Assembly: GCA_030266105.1 (NCBI GenBank)
Contig: JAJDHH010000015.1
Span: 1-34,750 of the forward strand
DNA: 34,750 nucleotides
Origin: Eubacteriales bacterium OttesenSCG-928-K08
GTDB taxonomy: Bacteria > Bacillota > Clostridia > Christensenellales > CAG-138
Reading direction: 5' to 3'
The notes below the pieces were generated by a model. It was not told the origin of the DNA. It made no database searches and saw only the letters and a program-made list of their open reading frames with translations. Positions 26,322 to 33,613 of this stretch are shown one piece after another. How positions within the stretch are numbered: position 1 is the first letter of the stretch; every line of letters begins with the position of its first letter. The translations under genes and the position numbers were made by a program.

Positions 26322-26843
26322 ATGAGCGAAGAAGCAAAATGGTATGTGGTACACACCTATTCCGGCTACGAAAACAAGGTCAAAGAGGATCTTGAAAAAT
26401 CGGTGGAAAACATGGGCCTGCAAGAGCAGGTTATCGAGGTGAAATACCCCACCGAGGAAACTATCGAGATCGGCAAAAACGGAAAAAAGAAGGTTACACA
26501 GCGCAAAGTGTACCCTGGTTATGTTATGGTCAAAATGATAATGACCGATAAAACCTGGTATGTTGTGCGCAACACCCGCGGCGTGACCGGCTTTGTTGGC
26601 CCAGGCTCAAAGCCCATCCCGCTAACGGACGAGGAAGTGACGGCAATGGGTGTCGAGCGCATCCCGATCGTGCTTAACATCGAGGTGGGCGAGCATGTGC
26701 GCGTTGTTTCCGGGCCGCTTGAAAAATTCATCGGCAAAGTCGAAGCGCTGGATATTGAGCGCCAGAAAGTCAAGCTCACAGTATCAATGTTTGGCAGGGA
26801 TACACCAGTTGAGCTGGATTTTGTGCAGGTGCAAAAACTCTAG
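26322..26843 (+). CDS. nusG: transcription termination/antitermination protein NusG
   Basis: NusG binds RNA polymerase and modulates pausing, Rho termination and ribosome coupling. The 173-residue product has the NGN domain (WYVVHTYSGYENKVKEDL at 7-24, YPGYVMVKM in the middle) and a C-terminal KOW motif (GEHVRVVSGPLEKFIGKV). AAAGGAGG precedes the ATG. It is followed by a 106-bp gap before rplK with a small CGGG-tttt-CCCG hairpin at about 26867-26878. Confidence 0.97.
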   Translation: MSEEAKWYVVHTYSGYENKVKEDLEKSVENMGLQEQVIEVKYPTEETIEIGKNGKKKVTQRKVYPGYVMVKMIMTDKTWYVVRNTRGVTGFVGPGSKPIPLTDEEVTAMGVERIPIVLNIEVGEHVRVVSGPLEKFIGKVEALDIERQKVKLTVSMFGRDTPVELDFVQVQKL

Positions 26844-26949
26844 CAAAAAGTTCAATCGAATCATCCGGGTTTTCCCGATGAGATAAGTGGGAGGGGGCGG
26901 CACCCCGCTGACCACAAACTACCAATATTTTATGTAGGAGGAAACAGCA

Positions 26950-27375
26950 ATGGCAAAGAAGATCACAGGCTATGTGAAGCTTCAAATCCCCGCCGGCAAA
27001 GCAACACCGGCACCACCTGTTGGCCCGGCGCTTGGCCAGCATGGCGTAAACATAATGGGCTTTTGTAAGGAATTTAACGAGCGCACAAATAAGCAGGTTG
27101 GCCTGATCATACCGGTGGTTATCACCGTGTATGCGGACCGTACCTTCACTTTCATCACAAAAACTCCTCCGGCTGCGGTGCTTATCAAAAAAGCCTGCGG
27201 CATCGAGAGCGGCTCGGGCATACCCAACAAAACAAAGGTTGCAAAAATCACAGCCGCGCAGGTTCGCGAAATCGCAGAACTTAAAATGCCCGACCTTAAT
27301 GCTGCAAGCGTTGAAGCGGCCATGAGCATGGTTGCAGGCACAGCGCGCAGCATGGGCGTTACGGTCGAAGGCTAA
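26950..27375 (+). CDS. rplK: 50S ribosomal protein L11
   Basis: L11 forms the GTPase-associated centre of the ribosome and is needed for the stringent response through RelA. The 141-residue sequence has the family hallmark [19 protein letters not shown] and the C-terminal RNA-binding domain ending in [20 protein letters not shown] lies before the ATG. Confidence 0.97.
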   Translation: MAKKITGYVKLQIPAGKATPAPPVGPALGQHGVNIMGFCKEFNERTNKQVGLIIPVVITVYADRTFTFITKTPPAAVLIKKACGIESGSGIPNKTKVAKITAAQVREIAELKMPDLNAASVEAAMSMVAGTARSMGVTVEG

Positions 27376-27389
27376 GGGAGGGGAACGTT

Positions 27390-28085
27390 ATGAAGCATGG
27401 TAAAAAATATCAGGATAGCGTAAAGCTATATGAAAAGACCAACCTCTACGACACCCGCGAAGGGCTTGAGCTCGTGCTGCAAACAGCAAAAGCCAAGTTC
27501 GACGAATCAGTCGAGGTTCACGTTCGTTTGGGCGTAGACTCCCGCCACGCGGATCAGCAGGTTCGTGGCGCTGTTGTGCTGCCGCACGGCACAGGCAAAA
27601 AGGTTCGCGTGCTGGTTTTTGCAAAGGCCGACAAAGCGCGTGAAGCGCTCGACGCCGGAGCCGACTATGTGGGCGATGAGGATCTGGTCAAAAAAATCCA
27701 GACTGAAAACTGGTTCGAGTTTGACGTTTGCGTCGCCACACCCGACATGATGGGCCTTGTTGGCCGCATCGGCCGCGTGCTTGGCCCCAAGGGGCTCATG
27801 CCTAACCCCAAGAGCGGCACCGTCACAATGGATGTTGCGCGCGCTGTTGCCGACATTAAGGCCGGTAAGGTTGAATACCGCTTGGATAAAACAAACATCG
27901 TGCACTGCCCGGTTGGCAAGGTTTCATTTGGCCCTGATAAGCTCGAAGAAAACCTGCGCACGCTTATGGATGCAATCATCAAAGCAAAACCCGCCGCTGC
28001 AAAGGGCACATACTTAAAATCCGTTGTGCTTGCCACAACAATGGGCCCCGGCGTAAAGTTCAACCCAATGAGGTTTACAAACTAG
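27390..28085 (+). CDS. rplA: 50S ribosomal protein L1
   Basis: L1 forms the mobile stalk near the E site and commonly represses its own mRNA. The 231-residue protein shows [12 protein letters not shown] and the C-terminal [14 protein letters not shown] segment. It begins 14 bp after rplK behind GGGAGGGG. Unlike the common rplKAJL-rpoBC order, a strong terminator follows at once and rplJ is not in the window. Confidence 0.97.
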   Translation: MKHGKKYQDSVKLYEKTNLYDTREGLELVLQTAKAKFDESVEVHVRLGVDSRHADQQVRGAVVLPHGTGKKVRVLVFAKADKAREALDAGADYVGDEDLVKKIQTENWFEFDVCVATPDMMGLVGRIGRVLGPKGLMPNPKSGTVTMDVARAVADIKAGKVEYRLDKTNIVHCPVGKVSFGPDKLEENLRTLMDAIIKAKPAAAKGTYLKSVVLATTMGPGVKFNPMRFTN

Positions 28086-28091
28086 CAAAAT

Positions 28092-28118
28092 AAAAAAAGC
28101 GGCTTTGCCGCTTTTTTT
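28092..28118. terminator. bidirectional intrinsic terminator between rplA and noc
   Basis: Seven A plus GCGGC, a TTT loop, then GCCGC plus seven T. It is symmetrical, so it can end rplA on the plus strand and noc, which stops at 28144, on the minus strand. Confidence 0.9.
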
Positions 28119-28143
28119 ATTTGTTCAGAATTTTATGCCGTTG

Positions 28144-29037
28144 CTATTCTCCATCCTCCTTGCGCCTGACCCGGATAAACAGATCGATCCCATTTGGATG
28201 ATCGGTCTGCTCAACATCAACATTCATGCCCATATCCCTAAGCTGATCCGCAGCGGTGTTAACTGAGTTTACAAAGAGCCTGTAATCACGAAGATAGCGC
28301 AATATTTTTGGGCGTGGTTTTGCTCCATCCGTTTTTTCATCGTATAAACGGTTGAGCGTTTTTTCAACGAGCCGCTCCGTTTCCTTAACGGAGAGCGATT
28401 TGTTTCGAACGCGGTCGATCACCTGTATTTGCGTCTGCTCATCCCTGAGCTTTAGCAGGGTACGCGCATGGCGTTCTGTCATACGTGCATCCACCATGGC
28501 GGACTTGACCGTATCCGGCAGCCTAAGCACCCGAAGCTTGTTTGCAACTGAGGATTGGCTCTTGCCAAGGCGCTGCGCAAGCTCCTCCTGCGTAAGGTGA
28601 TAGGCCTCAATCAGCTGTGCATAGCATTGTGCTTCCTCAAGATAATGGAGGTTTTCGCGCTGCAGGTTTTCAATTAGCGCAATCACGGCGCTTTCCTGGT
28701 CAACCATGTTCTCCTCCAGTATGCAGGAAACCTCAACCATGCCTAAAATTTTGCACGCGCGCAGCCGCCGCTCGCCCGCCACAAGCTCATAGCCCTGAGT
28801 TGTCTTTCTCACAACAAGCGGCTGAATAAGCCCCACCTGCTCGATTGAATCCGCCAATTCCTCCAGCGTGCCATCATCAAATGTTTTGCGCGGCTGGTTG
28901 GGGTTTGGGTGGATTTCGTCTATTGGCAAAAACACAAGCTGGCGTTTATCATCCGCTTCGGGGTTAGGCGATGTGTCCGGCTGGTTCTCCAAAAAATTCA
29001 GCTCGCGCTTGTCCTTTAAAAAATCAAATGCAGCCAT
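28144..29037 (-). CDS. noc: ParB/Spo0J family protein, probably nucleoid occlusion protein Noc
   Basis: The 297-residue protein has the ParB N-terminal nucleotide (CTP)-binding domain with PNPNQPRKTF, the GERRLRA motif (88-94) and ENLQRENL. A central helix-turn-helix (LTQEELAQRLGKSQSSVANKL) and a C-terminal dimerisation domain follow. The position directly after mnmG and rsmG, with no parA neighbour, is that of Bacillus noc, so a role in blocking division over the chromosome is more likely than in segregation. The first 16 residues (MAAFDFLKDKRELNFL) could form a short amphipathic helix for membrane binding, as in Noc. The alternative is Spo0J. GGAGG lies eight bases before the ATG. Confidence 0.85.
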   Translation of the reverse strand: MAAFDFLKDKRELNFLENQPDTSPNPEADDKRQLVFLPIDEIHPNPNQPRKTFDDGTLEELADSIEQVGLIQPLVVRKTTQGYELVAGERRLRACKILGMVEVSCILEENMVDQESAVIALIENLQRENLHYLEEAQCYAQLIEAYHLTQEELAQRLGKSQSSVANKLRVLRLPDTVKSAMVDARMTERHARTLLKLRDEQTQIQVIDRVRNKSLSVKETERLVEKTLNRLYDEKTDGAKPRPKILRYLRDYRLFVNSVNTAADQLRDMGMNVDVEQTDHPNGIDLFIRVRRKEDGE

Positions 29038-29128
29038 CCAAATCTCCTCCTGTTTAACTCATTCTGCATAATTTGGCGCTTCCCTGCCCCACCGGCAAAA
29101 ATAGTCCTTATCCGACAAAAAAAGAGAA

Positions 29129-29809
29129 TTAAAGCGGTTTTTTTGCGGGCTCACCCGCCCTGCGCGGGTATTTTGCCGGGGTATCGGAAAGCTTCTTTGC
29201 CAGCACCAGCGCACGCTCGCCATATGTCGTGCCCAGCAAAACAACATCCAGCCCGCAGTTTAGCTTTGCCGCGGCGGCATTTGCGTTTTCGGCTTCTTCA
29301 TGCGCGGACTTCCCTTTGTAGCAAATTGCGCTGCCCCCCACCTTAAGAAAGGGCACGCACAACTCAAGCAGCACAGGCAGCGACGCCACCGCGCGCGATA
29401 GCGCTATATCAAACTGCGAACGGCAGCATGGGTTTTGCCCCGCGTCCTCCGCCCTTGCGTGCAGGCAATCCGCGCTAAGCCCAAGCGCCGCTACTGTTTC
29501 ACGAAGGAAGCTTACGCGCTTATTGAGGCTATCCAGCAGCGTAAGGCTAATATCCGGCCTTGCTATCAAAAGCGGTATGCCCGGAAACCCCGCGCCCGTG
29601 CCAACATCTATGCAGCGCGCACCCTGTGGAATATGATCTATGGCAAGCAGCGAATCTACAAAATGTTTTTCAACAACCTCATGCTTTTCGGTTATGGCGG
29701 TGAGGTTCATTTTTTTGTTGCCCTCGATCAAAAGCTCATAATAGCGGGCAAGCTGAGCATGCTGCGCCCCGCTTAGCTTTGGAAGATGCTGCTGCAAAAG
29801 CTCAAGCAT
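29129..29809 (-). CDS. rsmG: 16S rRNA (guanine-N7)-methyltransferase RsmG (GidB)
   Basis: RsmG methylates G527 of 16S rRNA in the 530 loop; loss gives low-level streptomycin resistance in several bacteria. The 226-residue Rossmann-fold enzyme has the SAM motif DVGTGAGFPG (68-77) and the early segment NLTAITE typical of the family. Its ATG touches the mnmG stop codon (TAA then ATG with no gap), implying coupled translation. Confidence 0.95.
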   Translation of the reverse strand: MLELLQQHLPKLSGAQHAQLARYYELLIEGNKKMNLTAITEKHEVVEKHFVDSLLAIDHIPQGARCIDVGTGAGFPGIPLLIARPDISLTLLDSLNKRVSFLRETVAALGLSADCLHARAEDAGQNPCCRSQFDIALSRAVASLPVLLELCVPFLKVGGSAICYKGKSAHEEAENANAAAAKLNCGLDVVLLGTTYGERALVLAKKLSDTPAKYPRRAGEPAKKPL

Positions 29810-31693
29810 TTATGTAGCCTGCCTTTCCCGCGCCTTTTTCCAAACGAGCAGCACCGCGACATCCGCCGGGGAAACGCCCGGCACGCGCGAGGCCTGGCCA
29901 ATTGAATGCGGCTTTCGGCTGTTGAGCTTTTGTCGCGCCTCGATGCGAAGGCCGGTAATTTCCATATAGTCAACATCCACCGGCAGGGCCGCATCCTCAA
30001 GCGACTGCATGCGGCGAACCTGCTCGCGCTGCTTTTGAATGTAACCATCGTAACGCGCGAATATATCCACCTGCTCCTCCACATCGGGCGAGAGCGGCGT
30101 AAGCGCCTGCGGATAGAGCGCTAAAAGATCCGTGTAGCTGATGCCGCTGCGCTTTAGTATATCAATAAGCTTTATGCCCGTGCGCGCAGGCGGCTCGCCC
30201 TTTTGGGCCAGGAATGCCTGCAGGCGTTCATCCGGCGAAACTGTACGGGAAAGCTTTTCCATTGCATTAGCCATGCCCTCCTGCTTATGCTTCAGGCTGG
30301 CATAACGTTTCTCGCTAATAAGTCCTGTGCGCCGCGCCAGCTCAGTTAGCCGCATATCCGCGTTATCCTGCCGCAGGAGCAGCCTGTATTCAGCGCGCGA
30401 GGTCATCATGCGGTAAGGCTCATCAACGCCCTTGGTGGTTAAATCATCCACCATAACGCCAATGTACGCATCGGCTCGGCCAAGCGTCAATGGCGGCTCG
30501 CCGTTTAGCCACAGCGCTGCGTTTATTGCAGCATATAACCCCTGCGTGGCGGCTTCCTCATAACCGGAAGTGCCATTCACCTGCCCCGCAAAGTACAGCC
30601 CGTCCATCTGCTTTGCCCTTAACTGCGCGTTAAGTGCCGTAGGGTCTATACAATCGTATTCAATGGCGTAACCCGGGCGGGTCACTTCACATTTTTCCAG
30701 GCCGGGGATTGTGCGCAGCATTTTTAACTGCACATCGGCAGGCAGGCTTGAGCTCATCCCCTGCACATACATTTCGTTTGTGGAGCGGCCCTCGGGCTCA
30801 ACAAATATCTGATGCCGATCCTTATCTGCAAAGCGCACAACCTTATCCTCAATGGAAGGACAATAACGCGCACCGGTGCCCTTTATCACACCTGAATACA
30901 TTGGGGAGCGGTGCAGGTTGGCGCGAATAATATCGTGCGTATGCTCGTTTGTGTATGTTAGGTGGCATGGCGTTTGAGCAAACTCACGCTGCGGGGTGAG
31001 GAACGAAAACGCGGGCATGGGCTCATCGCCATGCTGAACCTGCATTTTGGAATAATCCAGCGAATGCCCGTTAACCCTCGCCGGCGTGCCTGTTTTAAAG
31101 CGGCGGATATTAAAGCCAAGCTCAATGAGCGCTTGCGTTAAGCCCTCGGCGCGCATAAGGCCCGCGGGGCCGCTCTGCTGCTGCCATTCACCAATGAGTA
31201 TGCGGCTTTTAAGATAAACGCCCGTGCATATAATGAGCGCCCGGCAATCATATTGTGCGCCCGCCTGGGTAACAATTCCGCTGACACAACCATTTGCCGT
31301 TATTATGCGCTCGCATTCGCCCTGAGTTAATGTGAGGTTTGGCTGCGCCTCAAGCGTGCGCTTCATTCGCTCATGATAGCGGCGCTTATCCATCTGCGCG
31401 CGCAGGCTATGCACTGCAGGGCCCTTGCCAAGGTTAAGCATGCGCATTTGAATGAGCGTATCGTCCGCACAAAGGCCCATTTCGCCGCCCATAGCGTCCA
31501 GCTCGCGCACAAGGTGACCCTTGCTTGTCCCCCCAATGGCGGGGTTGCAGGGCATCAGCGCAATGCTATCCATATTTAAAGTGACAAGCAGCGTTTTTTT
31601 GCCCATCCGGGCAAGCGCCAGCGCGGCTTCGCAGCCCGCATGGCCCGCGCCGATAATAATCGCCTCAAAGCTGCCTGCGTGAAATGTTTGCAT
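29810..31693 (-). CDS. mnmG: tRNA uridine 5-carboxymethylaminomethyl modification enzyme MnmG (GidA)
   Basis: MnmG, with MnmE, modifies U34 of tRNAs reading NNA/NNG codons, using FAD, NADH and a methylene folate. The 627-residue protein has the FAD-binding GAGHAG (15-20), [21 protein letters not shown] region, and [21 protein letters not shown] 31693 with GGAG seven bases upstream is preferred; the frame extends to 31792 but covers the promoter. mnmE, usually upstream, is absent here and its place is taken by a divergent tRNA cluster. Confidence 0.96.
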   Translation of the reverse strand: MQTFHAGSFEAIIIGAGHAGCEAALALARMGKKTLLVTLNMDSIALMPCNPAIGGTSKGHLVRELDAMGGEMGLCADDTLIQMRMLNLGKGPAVHSLRAQMDKRRYHERMKRTLEAQPNLTLTQGECERIITANGCVSGIVTQAGAQYDCRALIICTGVYLKSRILIGEWQQQSGPAGLMRAEGLTQALIELGFNIRRFKTGTPARVNGHSLDYSKMQVQHGDEPMPAFSFLTPQREFAQTPCHLTYTNEHTHDIIRANLHRSPMYSGVIKGTGARYCPSIEDKVVRFADKDRHQIFVEPEGRSTNEMYVQGMSSSLPADVQLKMLRTIPGLEKCEVTRPGYAIEYDCIDPTALNAQLRAKQMDGLYFAGQVNGTSGYEEAATQGLYAAINAALWLNGEPPLTLGRADAYIGVMVDDLTTKGVDEPYRMMTSRAEYRLLLRQDNADMRLTELARRTGLISEKRYASLKHKQEGMANAMEKLSRTVSPDERLQAFLAQKGEPPARTGIKLIDILKRSGISYTDLLALYPQALTPLSPDVEEQVDIFARYDGYIQKQREQVRRMQSLEDAALPVDVDYMEITGLRIEARQKLNSRKPHSIGQASRVPGVSPADVAVLLVWKKARERQAT

Positions 31694-31733
31694 CAGGTTT
31701 CTCCGTATATACAAGTGTCGCTTCAACTTGCAC

Positions 31734-31762
31734 AGTATAGCAGAATCAAGGCGCAATAACAA
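31734..31762 (-). promoter_or_regulatory. promoter of the mnmG–rsmG–noc operon
   Basis: On the minus strand TTGTTA (31762-31757), 17-bp spacer, TATACT (31739-31734). Confidence 0.6.
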
Positions 31763-31848
31763 GAAGCGCAAAAAAATCGATAATAAACCCAAGGCCGCAG
31801 CATTAACAAAATCAATACCTTTTTAGAAAAGACGGCGCAAATTCTTAG

Positions 31849-31877
31849 TTGACATTTTCGTGGCCATGCTGTATATT
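31849..31877 (+). promoter_or_regulatory. strong promoter of the plus-strand tRNA cluster
   Basis: Perfect TTGACA (31849-31854), 17-bp spacer, TATATT (31872-31877), about 25 bp before the first mature tRNA base. Confidence 0.75.
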
Positions 31878-31909
31878 ATTAAGCGTCGCTAAGCGGTTGA
31901 TATCGGCAG

Positions 31910-31986
31910 CGGGGTGTAGCGCAGTCCGGTAGCGCACGTGCTTTGGGAGCATGGGGCCGGGGGTTCAAATCCCTTCACCCCGACCA
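31910..31986 (+). tRNA. tRNA-Pro (TGG)
   Basis: Seven-base acceptor stem CGGGGTG/CACCCCG, anticodon loop TTTGGGA giving TGG, T arm GGGTTCAAATC, and encoded CCA. Confidence 0.96.
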
Positions 31987-31990
31987 TTTC

Positions 31991-32065
31991 GGCCCCTTGG
32001 TCAAGCGGTTAAGACACCGCCCTTTCACGGCGGTAACAGGAGTTCGATTCTCCTAGGGGTCACCA
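31991..32065 (+). tRNA. tRNA-Glu (TTC)
   Basis: Acceptor GGCCCCT/AGGGGTC, anticodon loop CTTTCAC (TTC) on the stem CCGCC/GGCGG, and encoded CCA. Four bases separate it from tRNA-Pro. Confidence 0.96.
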
Positions 32066-32081
32066 ATTTCTTTTGCGACGT

Positions 32082-32158
32082 GGGCCTTTAGCTCAGTTGG
32101 TTAGAGCAGTCGGCTCATAACCGATCGGTCCGGGGTTCGAGTCCCTGAAGGCCCACCA
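32082..32158 (+). tRNA. tRNA-Met (CAT), elongator or Ile2
   Basis: Acceptor GGGCCTT/AAGGCCC, anticodon loop CTCATAA (CAT), encoded CCA. It is not initiator-like, since the first pair is matched. A CAT anticodon could also belong to the lysidine-modified isoleucine tRNA, which cannot be settled by eye. Confidence 0.92.
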
Positions 32159-32171
32159 CCTACACTTTCGC

Positions 32172-32248
32172 GGCCCGGTAGTTCAGCTGGTTAGAATGCC
32201 AGCCTGTCACGCTGGAGGTCGAGGGTTCGAGCCCCTTCCGGGTCGCCA
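32172..32248 (+). tRNA. tRNA-Asp (GTC)
   Basis: Acceptor GGCCCGG/CCGGGTC, anticodon loop CTGTCAC (GTC), discriminator G, encoded CCA. Confidence 0.96.
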
Positions 32249-32252
32249 TTTT

Positions 32253-32328
32253 GCCTCGGTAGCTCAGCTGGTAGAGCAAGGGACTGAAAATCCCTGTGTC
32301 GGTGGTTCAAGTCCACTCTGAGGCACCA
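32253..32328 (+). tRNA. tRNA-Phe (GAA)
   Basis: Acceptor GCCTCGG/CTGAGGC, anticodon loop CTGAAAA (GAA) on AGGGA/TCCCT, encoded CCA. It should be a substrate of the MiaA/MiaB pair in this window because A37 is present and it reads UUN codons. Confidence 0.96.
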
Positions 32329-32333
32329 CTGAC

Positions 32334-32409
32334 GCTGGTGTAGCTCAATTGGCAGAGCAGCTGATTTGTAATCAGCAGGTTGCGGGTTCGAGTCCCATCA
32401 CCAGCTCCA
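32334..32409 (+). tRNA. tRNA-Thr (TGT)
   Basis: Acceptor GCTGGTG/CACCAGC, anticodon loop TTTGTAA (TGT) on GCTGA/TCAGC, encoded CCA. Confidence 0.96.
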
Positions 32410-32429
32410 TTAAAAATTTCATATTGCGT

Positions 32430-32514
<85 letters not shown>

Positions 32515-32519
32515 CTTTC

Positions 32520-32606
32520 GCGGGAATGGCGGAATTGGCAGACGCGCACGGTTCAGGTCCGTGTGAAAGCAATTTCATGCAGGTTCAAGTCCTGTTTCCC
32601 GCACCA
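32520..32606 (+). tRNA. tRNA-Leu (CAG)
   Basis: Class II tRNA of 87 bases, acceptor GCGGGAA/TTCCCGC, anticodon loop TTCAGGT (CAG) on CACGG/CCGTG, variable arm TGAAA/TTTCA, encoded CCA. Its last 20 bases are the start of a 54-bp direct repeat copied 183 bp downstream. Confidence 0.96.
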
Positions 32607-32640
32607 AATCAAAAGGGGCAACCGTAGGTTTGCTTCTTTT
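32587..32640 (+). repeat. 54-bp direct repeat, copy 1 (tRNA-Leu 3' end)
   Basis: It is identical to 32770-32823. It includes the 3' part of the tRNA-Leu T arm and acceptor with CCA, plus 34 bp of downstream sequence (AAATCAAAAGGGGCAACCGT and onward). In this copy ACCAAATCAAAAG (32603-32615) has a perfect 13-bp partner at 32636-32648. Confidence 0.95.
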
Positions 32641-32769
32641 GATTTGGTGTTTAATCGAAGGACTTGAAGGGCGAGACCGCTGCCTGTGGCAGATGAAGGT
32701 CGAAGCCCCGGGTAGCGCAGCCGACCATAGCTGCACGGCGCGAAGCGCAAGCAGCGGGAGGCAAGCGGA
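32641..32769 (+). other. 129-bp structured insert between tRNA-Leu repeats
   Basis: It has no convincing gene but several nested pairings. AGGACTT (32659-32665) pairs with AAGTCCT (32770-32776) at the edge of copy 2. CCGCTGC (32677-32683) pairs with GCAGCGG (32751-32757). GGTCG (32698-32702) pairs with CGACC (32722-32726), and GCGC-gaa-GCGC lies further on. It could be a small mobile palindromic element, an integration remnant or a structured RNA. Short peptides encoded on either strand resemble the spurious tRNA-region proteins often predicted in clostridial genomes. Confidence 0.5.
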
Positions 32770-32823
32770 AAGTCCTGTTTCCCGCACCAAATCAAAAGGG
32801 GCAACCGTAGGTTTGCTTCTTTT
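32770..32823 (+). repeat. 54-bp direct repeat, copy 2, with terminator-like end
   Basis: Exact copy of 32587-32640, carrying a second, isolated tRNA-Leu 3' end. Here the repeat's AAAAG...CTTTT hairpin runs into six T (32820-32825), so this copy can act as the terminator of the tRNA transcript. Confidence 0.95.
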
Positions 32824-32897
32824 TTGTTCAAAAAATTTTACAACCTCACGCACTTGACCTTAGGCCGCGGCGTGTACTGGGGCGTGTACTGAAAAGC

Positions 32898-32935
32898 AAA
32901 ACCCGCCTGAAACGCTTACGTTTCAGGCGGGTTTT
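32898..32935. terminator. bidirectional terminator between convergent tRNA clusters
   Basis: Perfect 17-bp stem: 32898-32914 pairs with 32919-32935 around a CTTA loop, with four A/T at the ends and core CCCGCCTGAAACG. It ends the minus-strand Gln–Lys transcript directly after tRNA-Lys. A tandem GGCGTGTACTG (two copies, about 32869-32891) lies just before it. Confidence 0.9.
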
Positions 32936-32938
32936 AAA

Positions 32939-33014
32939 TGGTGACCCGTCGGGGACTCGAACCCCGGACACCCTGATTAAAAGTCAGGTGCTCTACCGTC
33001 TGAGCTAACGGGTC
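32939..33014 (-). tRNA. tRNA-Lys (TTT)
   Basis: Minus-strand acceptor GACCCGT/ACGGGTC, anticodon loop CTTTTAA (TTT), encoded CCA. Confidence 0.96.
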
Positions 33015-33018
33015 ATCG

Positions 33019-33093
33019 TGGCTGGGGTGGCAGGATTTGAACCTACGAATACCAGAGTCAAAGTCTGGTGCCTTACCGCTTGGCGACACCCCA
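33019..33093 (-). tRNA. tRNA-Gln (TTG)
   Basis: Minus-strand acceptor TGGGGTG/CACCCCA, anticodon loop CTTTGAC (TTG), encoded CCA. First gene of the two-tRNA minus-strand unit. Confidence 0.95.
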
Positions 33094-33159
33094 ACGCGTA
33101 TTTTGTTCACGGGAGCCAGCCATGTGGCCATGCTGTGCCCTTTTAGGCGCTGAGGCAAC

Positions 33160-33178
33160 AAAAACGCCGCACCCGGCG
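33160..33178 (-). terminator. terminator-like hairpin in the leader of tRNA-Gln/Lys
   Basis: On the minus strand CGCCG-ggtg-CGGCG (33178-33165) is followed by TTTTTGTT. It lies between the predicted promoter at 33231-33259 and tRNA-Gln, so transcription to the tRNAs must read through it, or it ends a short separate RNA of about 65 bases. Confidence 0.55.
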
Positions 33179-33230
33179 CTTCTTTTCTTCGCGTCCTTCC
33201 ACCGGTCCCTACACCAAAATTGCCTCTAAC

Positions 33231-33259
33231 ATCATAGCATCAATGGTTGTGAGTGTCAA
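33231..33259 (-). promoter_or_regulatory. strong promoter upstream of tRNA-Gln/Lys
   Basis: On the minus strand perfect TTGACA (33259-33254), 17-bp spacer, TATGAT (33236-33231). The start near 33224 leaves about 130 bases before the tRNA. Confidence 0.7.
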
Positions 33260-33342
33260 TCCCTTTGTTTGCGGGCAAAAGCATATGGCCAGTATATTTT
33301 TTGTCCAAGCTTCAGCAAGCTTAAAAAGTCCTCGCTCATCAA

Positions 33343-33591
33343 TTAAAATTCTCTGAGCACAAGCTCAGTTTGCCCCTGGTTTAACCCCAGCTCCAGCCGG
33401 ATTGTCTTTGGGTGCTTACGGTATCGTGAGCGTATCATATCCCTTAGCTCGGTGCCCTGGTGGTAGCCATGTATCAAACGAATGCGGTATACAGAAGCGC
33501 CCGCCCGCTTAAGCGCCGCGTCAATCGCGGCCTGCGCCTGCGCCTTATTATACCCGTGCAGATTTATTTCAACAACTCCCGGCTGCTGCAA
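33343..33591 (-). CDS. small stand-alone Smr-domain protein
   Basis: The 82-residue protein is essentially only an Smr (small MutS-related) domain, as found at the end of MutS2, which can nick DNA or RNA. The LHG motif is at 11-13 (EINLHGYN), and the second conserved box reads IHGYHQGTELRDMI, close to the HGxGxGxLR consensus but with Tyr-His-Gln in the glycine-rich part. No ATPase domain is attached. The start is TTG 33591, with GGCGGG about eight bases before it; no ATG is available in frame. It begins 22 bp after the Ig-like membrane protein gene and is probably cotranscribed. Confidence 0.75.
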   Translation of the reverse strand: MQQPGVVEINLHGYNKAQAQAAIDAALKRAGASVYRIRLIHGYHQGTELRDMIRSRYRKHPKTIRLELGLNQGQTELVLREF

Positions 33592-33613
33592 GAGCTTTCC
33601 CGCCTTTACGTTT

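Noticed and set aside
32587-32823. CRISPR-like repeat
   Set aside because: Only two copies, 54 bp long, containing a tRNA end, and a single 129-bp interval; no cas genes.
32553-32857. Open frames of 75-95 codons across the tRNA-Leu repeat
   Set aside because: They derive from the 54-bp repeat and the structured insert; peptides repeat because the DNA repeats. No start signals.
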